Source of the DNA: Bacillota bacterium
GTDB lineage: Bacteria; Bacillota; Clostridia; Oscillospirales; Ruminococcaceae
Assembly: GCA_023457355.1 (NCBI GenBank)
Contig: JAEWLW010000035.1
Coordinates: 19,865-83,864, forward strand
Reading direction: 5' to 3'
DNA: 64,000 bases
Program-made: the position numbers and the translations under genes
Shown here: positions 8,197 to 17,205 of the stretch, one piece after another
Layout of the letters: each line of letters opens with the position of its first letter
How positions within the stretch are numbered: the first letter of the stretch is position 1
The notes under the pieces: generated by a model
The model's database searches: none
Told to the model about the DNA's origin: nothing
What the model saw: the letters and a program-made list of their open reading frames with translations, nothing else

Positions 8197-10029
8197 TCAG
8201 TCCGTTATCATTAAAGCGGCAAAGCTTTCCGGCGCCAGCCAAAGCGTGGCTTCCGCCATGCGGGTTTCTCCGCCCGCAAACAGGAGCGTGGCGTTGCCGC
8301 CCAGGTCCAGCTGACCGGCCTCTTTGCCGAAATTCACCGTGCACAGCAATTGCCCTCTTAAAAAGGCAAAGAGCCCTGCGTTCTCCTTTATGGGTGAAAA
8401 TCCGGCGGAAAAATCCTGGCGGCGTTTTTGACGAAAAGCCGAGAGCGCCTTAAAATACGTCAGCAGGTCGGCGTCCTCATGCCCCCAGGGGTAGCAGCCG
8501 CGGTTGAATGGGTCCTCAAAGCCGGTCAGCCCGGCCTCGTCGCCATAATAGATGCTGGGGATGCCGGGCAGCGTAAACTGCAAAAAGGCGGCGGCCTTTA
8601 AACGCCGCTTGCCCGCTTCATATTCCGCTGCCGACAATACGTAACCGGCCTTTTGCGCATCCTCGACCGGATGCGTTACGCCCAGCGCGTTTAAGATGCG
8701 CACCGTATCATGGGTTGAAAGCATGTTCATGGCAGCGTTTATCACAGGCGGCGGATAATTTTCCAGAATCGTCAGAATCTGCTCCTGAAACAGGGCGGAA
8801 TCACCGCTCAGCGCAAAATGTATAATGGCGCTGCGAAAGGGGTAGTTCATCACACTGTCCAGCTGCTGCCCCAGCAGGTACCGCCGCCGGTGGCCCTGGC
8901 TGACTTTATTGGAAGCGTCCTCCCAGACCTCGCCCAAAATAAAGGCGTCCGGGTCGGCGGCTTTGACGGCGGTGCGGAGCCGGTCTATAAAAGCGTCGGG
9001 CAGCTCGTCGGCCACGTCAAGGCGCCAGCCCTTGCAGCCCTTTGCCTGCCAATGGGCTAAAACGCCCTTTTCGCCGGTGATAAAACGGGTATAATCGGGG
9101 TTTTCCTCCGCCACCTCCGGCAGGTTGGGAAAGTTCCACCAGCATGCATAGTCGTTGGGCCAGTCGCCAAAGCGGTACCACGGGTAATAAGGCGAATGCC
9201 GGCTCTGCCAGGCGCCTGCCCCGGGGTAGTGGCCGAAGCGGTTAAAATAACGGCTGTCGGCACCGGTGTGGCTGAAAACACCGTCTAAAATCACCCGGAT
9301 GCCGCGGCGTTCACAGGCGTTGCACAACGCGGTGAAATCCGCTTCACTGCCCAGCCACGGATCGACGTTAAAATAATCGCCCGTGCCGTACCGGTGATTT
9401 TCGGGCCCCTCAAAAATGGGGTTGAGATATAATAGCGTCACGCCCAGCGCTTCAAGCCGGTCCAGATGCGCCATAATGCCCTGAAGACTGCCGCCGAAAA
9501 AATCCCTGGCCGCATAGCCCGGTGTATCAAAAGCCGATTGCGGTACGCCGCCCCAATCCACCCGGCATATTCGCTGCCCGGGGGCGGGCAGCGGGGTAAA
9601 AGCGTCGCTTTTTGCAAACCGGTCGGGGAAAATCTGATACATGATGCTGCCCTTTACCCAGTCGGGCGTGGTGAAATCGGCGCTGTAAACCGTCAGCTGC
9701 CATTCGGGTAACCAGTCGCCCACCTGTAAGCGGCTGCCCGCCCGCCCACAAAACAAAAGCGTTTCCTGAACCCTGATTTCAAAGCGATAAAAATATAAAT
9801 CCGCCGAAAAAAGCGTCACTGTTCCGCGATAAGCCGTCAGCCCGTCTTCCCTGGTTTCCGCAGGCAACAGCGCCACGCGCTGCTCGAAGGTGTTGGCATC
9901 GTTTCGCACAACAATTCGTACATCGGCGTCATTTTGCGCACAGTACACACAAAAACAGGCAGGCAGGCCTGCTTTGACTGCCCCAAACGCCTTGCAGTCT
10001 GAATTTCGGGAATCGAACAGAATGATCAT
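8197..10029 (-). CDS. GH13 alpha-glucanohydrolase (neopullulanase/cyclomaltodextrinase-like)
   Basis: A 610-residue GH13 enzyme with an N-terminal beta-sandwich (about 1-120) followed by the catalytic barrel starting at WVKGSIMYQIFPDRFA. Conserved regions are VILDGVFSHTG, GWRLDVADE with the nucleophile Asp338, ILGEVWED with the acid/base Glu367, and MLSTHDTVR with Asp441. The layout matches neopullulanase or maltogenic amylase rather than the branching enzyme. The start at 10029 follows AGGAGG by 7 bases; the longer frame from 10128 lacks a ribosome site. It lies upstream of glgP on the same strand, and may trim or debranch alpha-glucans for the phosphorylase. No glgX or pullulanase gene is seen in this window. 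No signal peptide, so cytoplasmic. Confidence 0.88.
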   Translation of the reverse strand: MIILFDSRNSDCKAFGAVKAGLPACFCVYCAQNDADVRIVVRNDANTFEQRVALLPAETREDGLTAYRGTVTLFSADLYFYRFEIRVQETLLFCGRAGSRLQVGDWLPEWQLTVYSADFTTPDWVKGSIMYQIFPDRFAKSDAFTPLPAPGQRICRVDWGGVPQSAFDTPGYAARDFFGGSLQGIMAHLDRLEALGVTLLYLNPIFEGPENHRYGTGDYFNVDPWLGSEADFTALCNACERRGIRVILDGVFSHTGADSRYFNRFGHYPGAGAWQSRHSPYYPWYRFGDWPNDYACWWNFPNLPEVAEENPDYTRFITGEKGVLAHWQAKGCKGWRLDVADELPDAFIDRLRTAVKAADPDAFILGEVWEDASNKVSQGHRRRYLLGQQLDSVMNYPFRSAIIHFALSGDSALFQEQILTILENYPPPVINAAMNMLSTHDTVRILNALGVTHPVEDAQKAGYVLSAAEYEAGKRRLKAAAFLQFTLPGIPSIYYGDEAGLTGFEDPFNRGCYPWGHEDADLLTYFKALSAFRQKRRQDFSAGFSPIKENAGLFAFLRGQLLCTVNFGKEAGQLDLGGNATLLFAGGETRMAEATLWLAPESFAALMITD

Positions 10030-10360
10030 AGAAGCCTCCTGCAATTTAACTTTGATCATACTATAATCTTCCTCTTTTTTCAATAATGCTTCACCTTTTA
10101 AAGCCAATTTACACGCCCTGACGCACATCGGAAAGTAACAAAGGCGGCCTAATTTTTACAATTGGAAAACAAATCTGGAAAAAAGTAAAAAAGCTCTTTA
10201 AATTTCAACGAATATATTGTAATATATTACATAACAACCCGCTGCAGTAAATGCTGTTTTGTTAAGTTTATATAATAATTTATGAAAAAGCCTCAAAAGG
10301 CGCACACAATCTCAACCCGAAACTGGCAAAGAAAACGGTTTTTTTCAAGGGGGCAGAAAA

Positions 10361-12268
10361 ATGGAGCGAAGTGGAAACAAGCAGAACCTGGCGGAGTATC
10401 TATTCCATCAGGGAACCAATTATCGAAGTTATGATTTTCTGGGCGCGCATCCGGGCAGGGACGGCTGGGTGTTTCGGGTCTGGGCGCCTGATGCCAGGCA
10501 GGTTTATGTGACAGGGGATTTTTGTGACTGGGAACCTGAAAAGCATCCGGCCAGGCGTATCACCCCCGGCGGCATTTTTGAATGTAAAGTGCCCGGCGTC
10601 AAGCAATACGACGCTTACAAATATGTTATTGTCCCCAAAAAGGGAAAACCCTTTTTAAAAGCCGACCCCTATGCCTTCCACAGCGAAACGCGGCCGGGAA
10701 CGGCTTCGAAGGTTTATTCGCTTTCGGGTTATCAGTGGCGCGATGAGGTTTGGATGGCTTCCCGCAGCGCTCCCTACAAGGCGCCGGTGAACATCTACGA
10801 GCTGCATTTCGGCTCCTGGCGGCGCTATGCCGACGGCAACCTGATGGATTATCAAAAAATGGTCGAAGAGCTGATTCCCTACATAAAAGAAATGGGGTAT
10901 ACCCATATTGAGCTGATGCCCATGACCGAATATCCCTTTGATAAATCCTGGGGTTATCAGGTCACAGGTTATTTTGCGCCAACCTCGCGTTACGGTGGGC
11001 CAAAGGACCTGATGGCCTTCGTGGATGCCTGCCATCAGGCGGGCATTGGGGTGCTGCTCGACTGGGTACCCGCGCATTTTCCAAAGGATGCCCACGGCCT
11101 GTATGAATTTGACGGAACCTGCTGCTATGAATATGCCGACCCTGTCATGCGGGAGCATCTGGACTGGAACACCCGCATCTTTGACTATGGCAAAAACGAG
11201 GTGCGCAGTTTTTTGATTTCCAGTGCCTGCTACTGGCTGGAAAACTACCATATGGACGGGCTGCGGGTGGACGCTGTGGCCTCGATGCTGTATCTGGATT
11301 ACGGACGCAAACCGGGGGAGTGGAAGCCGAACCGCTTTGGCAAAAACGGCAACCTGGAGGCGGCGGAGTTTATCAAGGCGCTTAACACCCGCGTTTTTCT
11401 GGAGTTCCCGGGCGTCATGATGATCGCTGAGGAATCCACCTCATGGCCGATGGTGACCGGCCCGGTGGATCAGGGGGGACTGGGCTTTAACTACAAATGG
11501 AATATGGGCTGGATGAACGATTCGTTACATTATATGGCCACCGACCCGTTTTTTCGTCAATATGAACAGAATAAGCTCACCTTCTCTTTAACCTATGCTT
11601 TTTCAGAAAATTATGTTCTGCCGCTTTCCCATGACGAGGTTGTTCACGGCAAGTGCTCGCTCATCGGCAAGATGCCGGGGGAATATCATGACAAGTTTGC
11701 CAACCTGCGGGCATACCTATGCTATATGTATGGTCACCCGGGGAAAAAGCTGGTTTTTATGGGGGCAGAGCTGGCGCAGTTTAAGGAGTGGGATGAGGAT
11801 ATTGAACTGGACTGGTGCCTGCTGGCCTTTGAAAAGCACCGGCAGCATCAGGAATTTGTCCGGCAGCTCAACCACTTTTATCGCAGGCAGCCCGCCCTGT
11901 GGCAAAACGACCACAACTGGGCGGGGTTTCAATGGATCAGCCCGGACGACAGCCGGAACAATGTGCTCGCTTTTATGCGTGTGGACGACGCCGGCAATAA
12001 AATGCTGGTGGCCTGCAATTTTTCTTCCCTGACACAAACCGACTATAAAATCGGCGTACCGAACAGAGGGTATTATACCGAGGTTTTTTCATCCGACCGG
12101 CCGGAATTTGGCGGTTCCGGCATAAACAATGGGCGTTGTATGGCACAAAAGGGCGCGCTGCACGGATTTAAACAGCACCTCAGTCTGACGCTGCCGGCCT
12201 TTTCAACCGTTTTTCTTTTTAAACCGGCGATAAAACCCAAAAGGAAGACGCCGCAATCGAGAACATAA
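10361..12268 (+). CDS. glgB: 1,4-alpha-glucan branching enzyme
   Basis: A 635-residue GH13 branching enzyme that cuts alpha-1,4 chains and re-attaches them through alpha-1,6 links. It has the N-terminal CBM48 module (YDFLGAHPG and FRVWAPDARQVYVTGDF), then the barrel with DWVPAHFPKDAHGL, GLRVDAVASMLYLDY (nucleophile Asp304), MIAEESTSWP (acid/base Glu357) and LPLSHDEVVHGK. These signatures are specific to GlgB. An AGGGGG ribosome site lies 7-8 bases before the ATG. It is the first gene of glgB-glgC-glgD-glgA with 18 bp to glgC. The upstream 230 bp, shared with the divergent GH13 gene, is AT-rich and presumably holds both promoters. Confidence 0.96.
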   Translation: MERSGNKQNLAEYLFHQGTNYRSYDFLGAHPGRDGWVFRVWAPDARQVYVTGDFCDWEPEKHPARRITPGGIFECKVPGVKQYDAYKYVIVPKKGKPFLKADPYAFHSETRPGTASKVYSLSGYQWRDEVWMASRSAPYKAPVNIYELHFGSWRRYADGNLMDYQKMVEELIPYIKEMGYTHIELMPMTEYPFDKSWGYQVTGYFAPTSRYGGPKDLMAFVDACHQAGIGVLLDWVPAHFPKDAHGLYEFDGTCCYEYADPVMREHLDWNTRIFDYGKNEVRSFLISSACYWLENYHMDGLRVDAVASMLYLDYGRKPGEWKPNRFGKNGNLEAAEFIKALNTRVFLEFPGVMMIAEESTSWPMVTGPVDQGGLGFNYKWNMGWMNDSLHYMATDPFFRQYEQNKLTFSLTYAFSENYVLPLSHDEVVHGKCSLIGKMPGEYHDKFANLRAYLCYMYGHPGKKLVFMGAELAQFKEWDEDIELDWCLLAFEKHRQHQEFVRQLNHFYRRQPALWQNDHNWAGFQWISPDDSRNNVLAFMRVDDAGNKMLVACNFSSLTQTDYKIGVPNRGYYTEVFSSDRPEFGGSGINNGRCMAQKGALHGFKQHLSLTLPAFSTVFLFKPAIKPKRKTPQSRT

Positions 12269-12286
12269 ACAGAAAGGATGATATAT

Positions 12287-13492
12287 ATGGCCACGAATAA
12301 AGAAATGATCGCCATGCTGCTGGCTGGCGGGCAGGGGAACCGGCTTCATATCCTGACACGAGAAAGGGCGAAGCCCGCCGTCCCCTTTGGCGGAAAATAC
12401 CGGATTATCGACTTTACACTGTCGAACTGCTCAAATTCGGGGATTGATACCGTCGGCGTGCTGACGCAGTATAAGCCGCTGGAGCTCAACACCTATATCG
12501 GCAACGGTCAGCCGTGGGACCTGGACCGGCTCAACGGCGGCGTTCACATTCTGCCGCCCTATGTTTCCGGCGAGGCAAGCCAGTGGTATGCCGGAACCGC
12601 CAACGCCATCTATCAGAATATGAATTTTATTGAGCAGTATCATCCGGAGTATGTGCTGGTGCTGTCCGGCGACCATATCTACAAGATGGATTACCGCAAC
12701 ATGCTGGCGTTCCACAAGGAAAAGGACGCCGATATAACCATTGCGGTGCTGGATGTTCCGATTGAGGAGACGAGCCGCTTTGGCATCATGAACACCCGCG
12801 AGGATTTCTCGGTCTACGAGTTTGAAGAGAAGCCCAGGCACGCCAAATCCACCAAGGCCTCGATGGGCATCTATATTTTTACATGGGAGAAGATGCGCCG
12901 CTATCTGACAGAGGATGAAACGGACGAAACTTCCTCCAAGGATTTTGGCAAAAACATCATCCCCGCGATGATTCAAAACAACGAGCGGGTCTTCGCATAT
13001 CCGTTCCAGGGCTACTGGAAGGATGTCGGCACCATCGACTCTTTGTGGGAAGCCAATATGGACCTTTTAAATCCGCACCTGCCTTTGAACTTAAGCGACC
13101 CCCTCTGGCGCATTTATTCCCGCCACACCCCCACTTGGCCGCAGTATGTGGGGGATGACGCCAAGATTGTAAACTCCATGCTGACCGAAGGCTGCGAGAT
13201 GAACGGCTGGCTGAATTACAGCGTCCTTTTTTCCGGTGTTGAAATAGCGCACGGCGCCAGTGCCGAATATTCCGTGATGATGAAGAATGTCCGCATCGGC
13301 AAAAACGCCAAAGTGCGCTATGCGATTCTGGCGGATGATGTCGTTATTGAGGAGGACGCCGTCGTCGGCGCTTCGCCCGAAGAATATCCCAACCGGGAGG
13401 ATTGGGGTATCGCCGTTGTGGGGCAGGGCGCCGTCATCAAAAGGGGGCAGGTTGTGCTGCCCAAACAGATGGTTTCCGCGGTGGAAAAATAA
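12287..13492 (+). CDS. glgC: Glucose-1-phosphate adenylyltransferase, catalytic subunit
   Basis: A 401-residue ADP-glucose pyrophosphorylase, which makes ADP-glucose from glucose-1-phosphate and ATP. Visible parts are the nucleotidyl-transferase loop AMLLAGGQGNRL (9-20), KPAVPFGGKYRIIDF (29-43), WYAGTANAIYQN, and LSGDHIYKMDY, then a C-terminal left-handed beta-helix with hexapeptide-like repeats. The start at 12287 is preferred because AAGGA is 8 bases upstream; the ATG at 12278 overlaps the ribosome site. It is followed 13 bp later by glgD, the usual paired regulatory subunit in Bacillota. Catalytic-loop residues are intact, so this is the active partner. Confidence 0.96.
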   Translation: MATNKEMIAMLLAGGQGNRLHILTRERAKPAVPFGGKYRIIDFTLSNCSNSGIDTVGVLTQYKPLELNTYIGNGQPWDLDRLNGGVHILPPYVSGEASQWYAGTANAIYQNMNFIEQYHPEYVLVLSGDHIYKMDYRNMLAFHKEKDADITIAVLDVPIEETSRFGIMNTREDFSVYEFEEKPRHAKSTKASMGIYIFTWEKMRRYLTEDETDETSSKDFGKNIIPAMIQNNERVFAYPFQGYWKDVGTIDSLWEANMDLLNPHLPLNLSDPLWRIYSRHTPTWPQYVGDDAKIVNSMLTEGCEMNGWLNYSVLFSGVEIAHGASAEYSVMMKNVRIGKNAKVRYAILADDVVIEEDAVVGASPEEYPNREDWGIAVVGQGAVIKRGQVVLPKQMVSAVEK

Positions 13493-13505
13493 AGGAGATG
13501 ATAAG

Positions 13506-14612
13506 ATGAATGCCTTTTGCATTTTGTTTGGTGATTCTTTTCAAGAGGATAGCGTCAGCGTTCTGACCCAAAAACGCACGCTGGGCTCGTTGCCTTTTGG
13601 CGGGCGCTACAGGCTGATTGACTTTATGCTTTCGAATCTGGTTTGCGCCTCGGTGCCGGAGGTGGCTGTTGTGGCCAGGAAGCACTACTCGTCGCTGGCC
13701 GACCATTTGGGCACCGGCAAGGATTGGGACCTAAGCCGTAAAAATGGCGGATTGAAGCTGCTGACCCCTTTTATGAACGAATCGGGCTATCATTATCAGA
13801 ACCGGTTTGAGGCGTTATCCGACTTTAATACATATTTAACGCGGCTGCTGCCGGAATACGCCATTGTGGCCGACGCCAATCTGGTCTGCACGGTGGATCT
13901 GCGCGACGTGCTCAGGCAGCATATTGAATCCGGCGCAGATTTGACCACGGTTTGCAGCGAGGGCTTGCCCCGCCAGGGGGATACGGAGGTCTCAGCGGGG
14001 GAGGACGGCATCATTTGCGACGCCCGCTGCCACACCGGCAGCAAGGATAAAAGCGCCCTTTTGCTGCGTAAAATCCATGTGATGAAAAAATCCGTGATGC
14101 TTGATTTGGTGGATCAGGGCACAACCTATGGCTGGTCGGACCTTGCGCGCGACTTTATTGCCAAAAAGTTTTCGTGCCACCGGTTTTATGCTTATCGGTA
14201 TCAGGGCTATTTCTCGGCTATCCGGACGCTTCAGGATTATTACAACACCAGCATGGATTTGCTCAATGCCGATATCCGCCGGGAGCTGCTGGATTCCGAG
14301 ACGCATATCCTTACAAAAATCAAGGATACGGTTCCCACCATGTACGGCGAATATGGCCGTGTGGCCAACAGCCTGATTGCCGACGGCTGCCGCATTGAGG
14401 GCACGGTGGAAAACAGCATCCTGTTCCGCGATGTGCGCATCGGAAAAGGCGTTGCCGTACGCAACTCCATTGTGATGCAGGGCTGTATTCTGGAAGGAGA
14501 AGCCACGTTGTCCAATGTTATTCTCGATAAGGACGTTCGGGTTACGGCGCGGCATTCCTTAAACGGCGGCGAGAATTATCCCTTTGTCGTTGAAAAAAAC
14601 GCCGTGGTCTGA
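13506..14612 (+). CDS. glgD: Glucose-1-phosphate adenylyltransferase subunit GlgD
   Basis: A 368-residue paralogue of GlgC. It keeps LGSLPFGGRYRLIDFMLSNL but lacks the intact GGxGxRL nucleotide loop at its N terminus (MNAFCILFGDSFQEDS instead). This is the established pattern for GlgD, which forms a hetero-oligomer with GlgC and modulates its activity. The C-terminal repeats (VENSILFRDVRIGKG) form the beta-helix. The start at 13506 has GGAG 7-8 bases upstream. A longer frame opens at 13287, but it lies inside glgC in another frame and is not real. The gap to glgA is 82 bp. Confidence 0.94.
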   Translation: MNAFCILFGDSFQEDSVSVLTQKRTLGSLPFGGRYRLIDFMLSNLVCASVPEVAVVARKHYSSLADHLGTGKDWDLSRKNGGLKLLTPFMNESGYHYQNRFEALSDFNTYLTRLLPEYAIVADANLVCTVDLRDVLRQHIESGADLTTVCSEGLPRQGDTEVSAGEDGIICDARCHTGSKDKSALLLRKIHVMKKSVMLDLVDQGTTYGWSDLARDFIAKKFSCHRFYAYRYQGYFSAIRTLQDYYNTSMDLLNADIRRELLDSETHILTKIKDTVPTMYGEYGRVANSLIADGCRIEGTVENSILFRDVRIGKGVAVRNSIVMQGCILEGEATLSNVILDKDVRVTARHSLNGGENYPFVVEKNAVV

Positions 14613-14694
14613 TTGCTGCCTCATACGAATATTCAACTTTTTGGCCGATATTCGTACCCGGTTGGCTTGCGACTGAAAAAGGAGGGACAATACC

Positions 14695-16149
14695 ATGCAG
14701 AAAATTCTGTTTGCGGCAGCCGAGGCTTTGCCGTTTATCAAAGTCGGCGGGCTTGGCGATGTGATGGGCTCGCTGCCTGCCGCCCTGAATGCGCGCGGGG
14801 CGGACGCCAGGGTCGTGCTGCCGCTGTATGCGCAAATTCCGCAACAGCTGCGCGAAAATATGACGTTTGTGGCCAACATTAGGGTTTCGCTCGGCTGGCG
14901 GGTGAGCCACTGCGGCATTTTTACGGCTGAATATGGCGGCGTGACCTATTATCTTCTGGACAATGAGCAGTACTTTAAGCGCCCCGCCGTATACGGCGAA
15001 TATGACGATGGCGAGCGCTTTGCCTTCTTCTCAAAGGCGGCGCTGGAAATTTTGCCGCACATCGGCTTTTACCCCGATGTGATCAACGTCAACGATTGGC
15101 ATACGGCGTTGGTGCCGCTTTATCTCAATGCGTTCTACCGGCAGACAGCGGGGTACGAGGCTATTCGAACCGTTCTGTCCATTCACAATATCGAATTTCA
15201 AGGGAAATACGACCCCTATATACTGGGCAGTGTTTTCGGGCTGGATGTGGCATTCCGCGATATTCTGATTTATGACGGCTGCCTGAATATTTTAAAGGGC
15301 GGCATTGAAAGTGCCGACAGAATTATCACCGTCAGCGAAAGCTATGCGCAGGAAATTTTGGCGCCTTTTTACGCCTTTGGCCTGCATCATATTTTGCTGG
15401 CGCGCAAAGAGAAGCTTATCGGCATCGTCAACGGCATTGATACCGCGCTGTTCGACCCCAAGACCGACCGGAACATATCCTGCGGATATGATTTGGGGAC
15501 GCTGCGGTTTAAGGCCATTAATAAACGTACCCTGCAAAAGGAGATGGGGCTGCCGCAAAATCCGGGTACGCCGCTCATCGGCATGGTCACCCGGCTGACG
15601 CCTCAAAAAGGGCTGGCGCTTATCGGCGAAGCGATGGACGCTATTTCGGAAATGGATATGCAGCTGGTTGTGCTGGGGTCCGGTGACCCGGAATTTGAAA
15701 CCATGGTTCGGGACTGGAGCGCCCGGGCGGGGGACAGGGTTCGCTGCTCGATTGGTTTTTCTCCCACGATGGCCTCCCGCATTTACGCCGGGGCGGACCT
15801 GTTTTTCATGCCGTCCCGCTCGGAGCCCTGTGGGCTGGCGCAGATGATCGCAATGCGCTATGGCACAGTCCCGGTGGTGCATGCCGTGGGCGGCCTCAAA
15901 GATACGGTGCTGCCCTTTAACGCTGAGACTGGGACGGGCAACGGCATTACGTTCCAGACCTATGAAGCCTGGGATATGCTTGATGCCCTGCGGCGGGCTT
16001 TGGCGCTTTACCGGCAGAAGAACCTTTGGCGGGCGGTGCGCCGCAACGGTATGCAGCGCGATTCGTCATGGCAGCATTCGGCACAAAAATATCTGGATGT
16101 CTATTGCGCTTTAGGCGGGGCTGAAAGCGCAGCCGAAAGCCTTCCGTAA
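14695..16149 (+). CDS. glgA: Glycogen synthase (ADP-glucose)
   Basis: A 484-residue GT5 glycosyltransferase that extends alpha-1,4-glucan from ADP-glucose. The ADP-glucose binding motif KVGGLGDV is at residues 16-23. Further landmarks are VINVNDWHTALVPLYL, TVLSIHNIEFQGKY, ITVSESYAQEI, the second-domain MVTRLTPQKGL, and PSRSEPCGLAQMIAMRYGT, followed by VHAVGGLKDTV. An AAGGAGG ribosome site stands 9-10 bases before the ATG. It is the last gene of glgBCDA and is followed by a perfect palindrome that may end transcription. Length and all motifs are normal. Confidence 0.96.
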   Translation: MQKILFAAAEALPFIKVGGLGDVMGSLPAALNARGADARVVLPLYAQIPQQLRENMTFVANIRVSLGWRVSHCGIFTAEYGGVTYYLLDNEQYFKRPAVYGEYDDGERFAFFSKAALEILPHIGFYPDVINVNDWHTALVPLYLNAFYRQTAGYEAIRTVLSIHNIEFQGKYDPYILGSVFGLDVAFRDILIYDGCLNILKGGIESADRIITVSESYAQEILAPFYAFGLHHILLARKEKLIGIVNGIDTALFDPKTDRNISCGYDLGTLRFKAINKRTLQKEMGLPQNPGTPLIGMVTRLTPQKGLALIGEAMDAISEMDMQLVVLGSGDPEFETMVRDWSARAGDRVRCSIGFSPTMASRIYAGADLFFMPSRSEPCGLAQMIAMRYGTVPVVHAVGGLKDTVLPFNAETGTGNGITFQTYEAWDMLDALRRALALYRQKNLWRAVRRNGMQRDSSWQHSAQKYLDVYCALGGAESAAESLP

Positions 16150-16250
16150 CATATAGTCAAATAGCGCAATAATGGGCACAGCCTTTGCGGCCTATTTTGC
16201 GCCAACCTGTACCTGTTTCCGAGTTGTTTAACTAAATCGCTGAAAGCTGC

Positions 16251-16282
16251 GCGCCCCGATGTTCGGCCGAACATCGGGGCGC
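16251..16282. terminator. Perfect 32-bp palindrome after glgA (possible terminator)
   Basis: GCGCCCCGATGTTCGG is followed directly by its exact reverse complement with no spacer. It lies about 100 bp past the glgA stop and before the convergent TetR gene. It lacks a following T run on either strand, so it may be an mRNA-end stem or a protein-binding palindrome rather than a classical terminator. Confidence 0.5.
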
Positions 16283-16439
16283 ATATTCTCTGAAGAGTTT
16301 TACCCAAACCAATATTCGTATAAGAACCTGTATTCACAAGAGAGAAATGCCGGATTGGCGTATGCATTTTTAACATGGCACAGCGCAAAATGCGTCGTCG
16401 AGACGGGCGTTTTGAACTGTGGATAGAGGTTCTAAAGGC

Positions 16440-17024
16440 TTATTGCGTCAATTTAATGCCGTTCCAATAAGCGGCCCAGACCATGGCTGCCTGATTCTCT
16501 ATCAATATTTCGTCGTCCAGGTGAAATTGCATAATGTCCAGAAAGCCTTGAAGCATCGAGAAATAGAGATAAAGGGCGCCTTCGGTTATATTTTCTCTGA
16601 TCTCCTTTTGCGTCACTCCTTTTTGGAAACAACTTCTCACGGCATCGACCAGAAAAGTATTGTAACTTTTAATCAGTCCGCGCATACTCTGAAGTTGCTT
16701 TTGCTGTAACAGGGAAATATGGTGCCAGAACCGCAGCCGCCGATTGTCGTTATAATACTCGATGACCAGAAAAAATAAACACCGGAGCTTTTTCTCACAG
16801 CTTAAATTTGCCAGCGCGGCAGTTTTCTCAAAGAGCATATTAAAATAGCGTTCAATTTCAGCTTTTACGGTCAGCTCGATAATTTCGTCCTTACTTTTAA
16901 AATGGCTGTAGAGCGAAGGCGTTTTAATATGAACCGCCTGCGAGATTTCGGACATGGACAGGCTGTATCCTTTTTCAGAAAAGAGCATATAGGCGGCGTC
17001 CAGTATCTCTTGCTTTTTATCCAT
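16440..17024 (-). CDS. TetR/AcrR family transcriptional regulator
   Basis: A 194-residue TetR-type repressor. The N-terminal helix-turn-helix is complete: ILDAAYMLFSEKGY, MSEISQAVHIKTPSLYSHF and KSKDEIIELTV (about residues 6-55). The C-terminal ligand domain is helical and has no recognisable ligand signature. GGAGG is 6 bases before the ATG. It is transcribed away from the chemoreceptor gene at 17206, and a CTAACG/CGTTAG inverted element lies just before that gene. The usual arrangement, a TetR protein controlling its divergent neighbour and itself, is likely but inferred. Confidence 0.9.
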   Translation of the reverse strand: MDKKQEILDAAYMLFSEKGYSLSMSEISQAVHIKTPSLYSHFKSKDEIIELTVKAEIERYFNMLFEKTAALANLSCEKKLRCLFFLVIEYYNDNRRLRFWHHISLLQQKQLQSMRGLIKSYNTFLVDAVRSCFQKGVTQKEIRENITEGALYLYFSMLQGFLDIMQFHLDDEILIENQAAMVWAAYWNGIKLTQ

Positions 17025-17159
17025 GGTAAACCTCCAGTTGTGTTGGGCGTCTTAACTTCACTGAATTTAACTGATTTGTCATTTGATGGAACAGCTGCTA
17101 TTTATTTAAAAAATAATATTGATAATTATTATTATATATGATATAAATAATTTTGCAAC

Positions 17160-17181
17160 CTAACGTTCGATAGTTCGTTAG
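17160..17181. promoter_or_regulatory. Candidate TetR operator
   Basis: CTAACG and CGTTAG half-sites face each other across a 10-base centre (TTCGATAGTT) in the gap between the divergent tetR and chemoreceptor genes, 25 bases before the chemoreceptor ATG. Overall size fits a TetR-family site. Assignment is inferred from symmetry and position. Confidence 0.45.
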
Positions 17182-17205
17182 ATTTTGAAGTGGAGGAGCA
17201 ATCAT

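Noticed and set aside
10129..10360. A possible riboswitch between the GH13 gene and glgB
   Set aside because: The AT-rich sequence shows no conserved riboswitch core; it fits a divergent promoter region.
13287..13505. Apparent 73-codon N-terminal extension of GlgD
   Set aside because: The extension overlaps the end of glgC in another frame, and the ATG at 13506 has its own ribosome site and gives the normal GlgD start.
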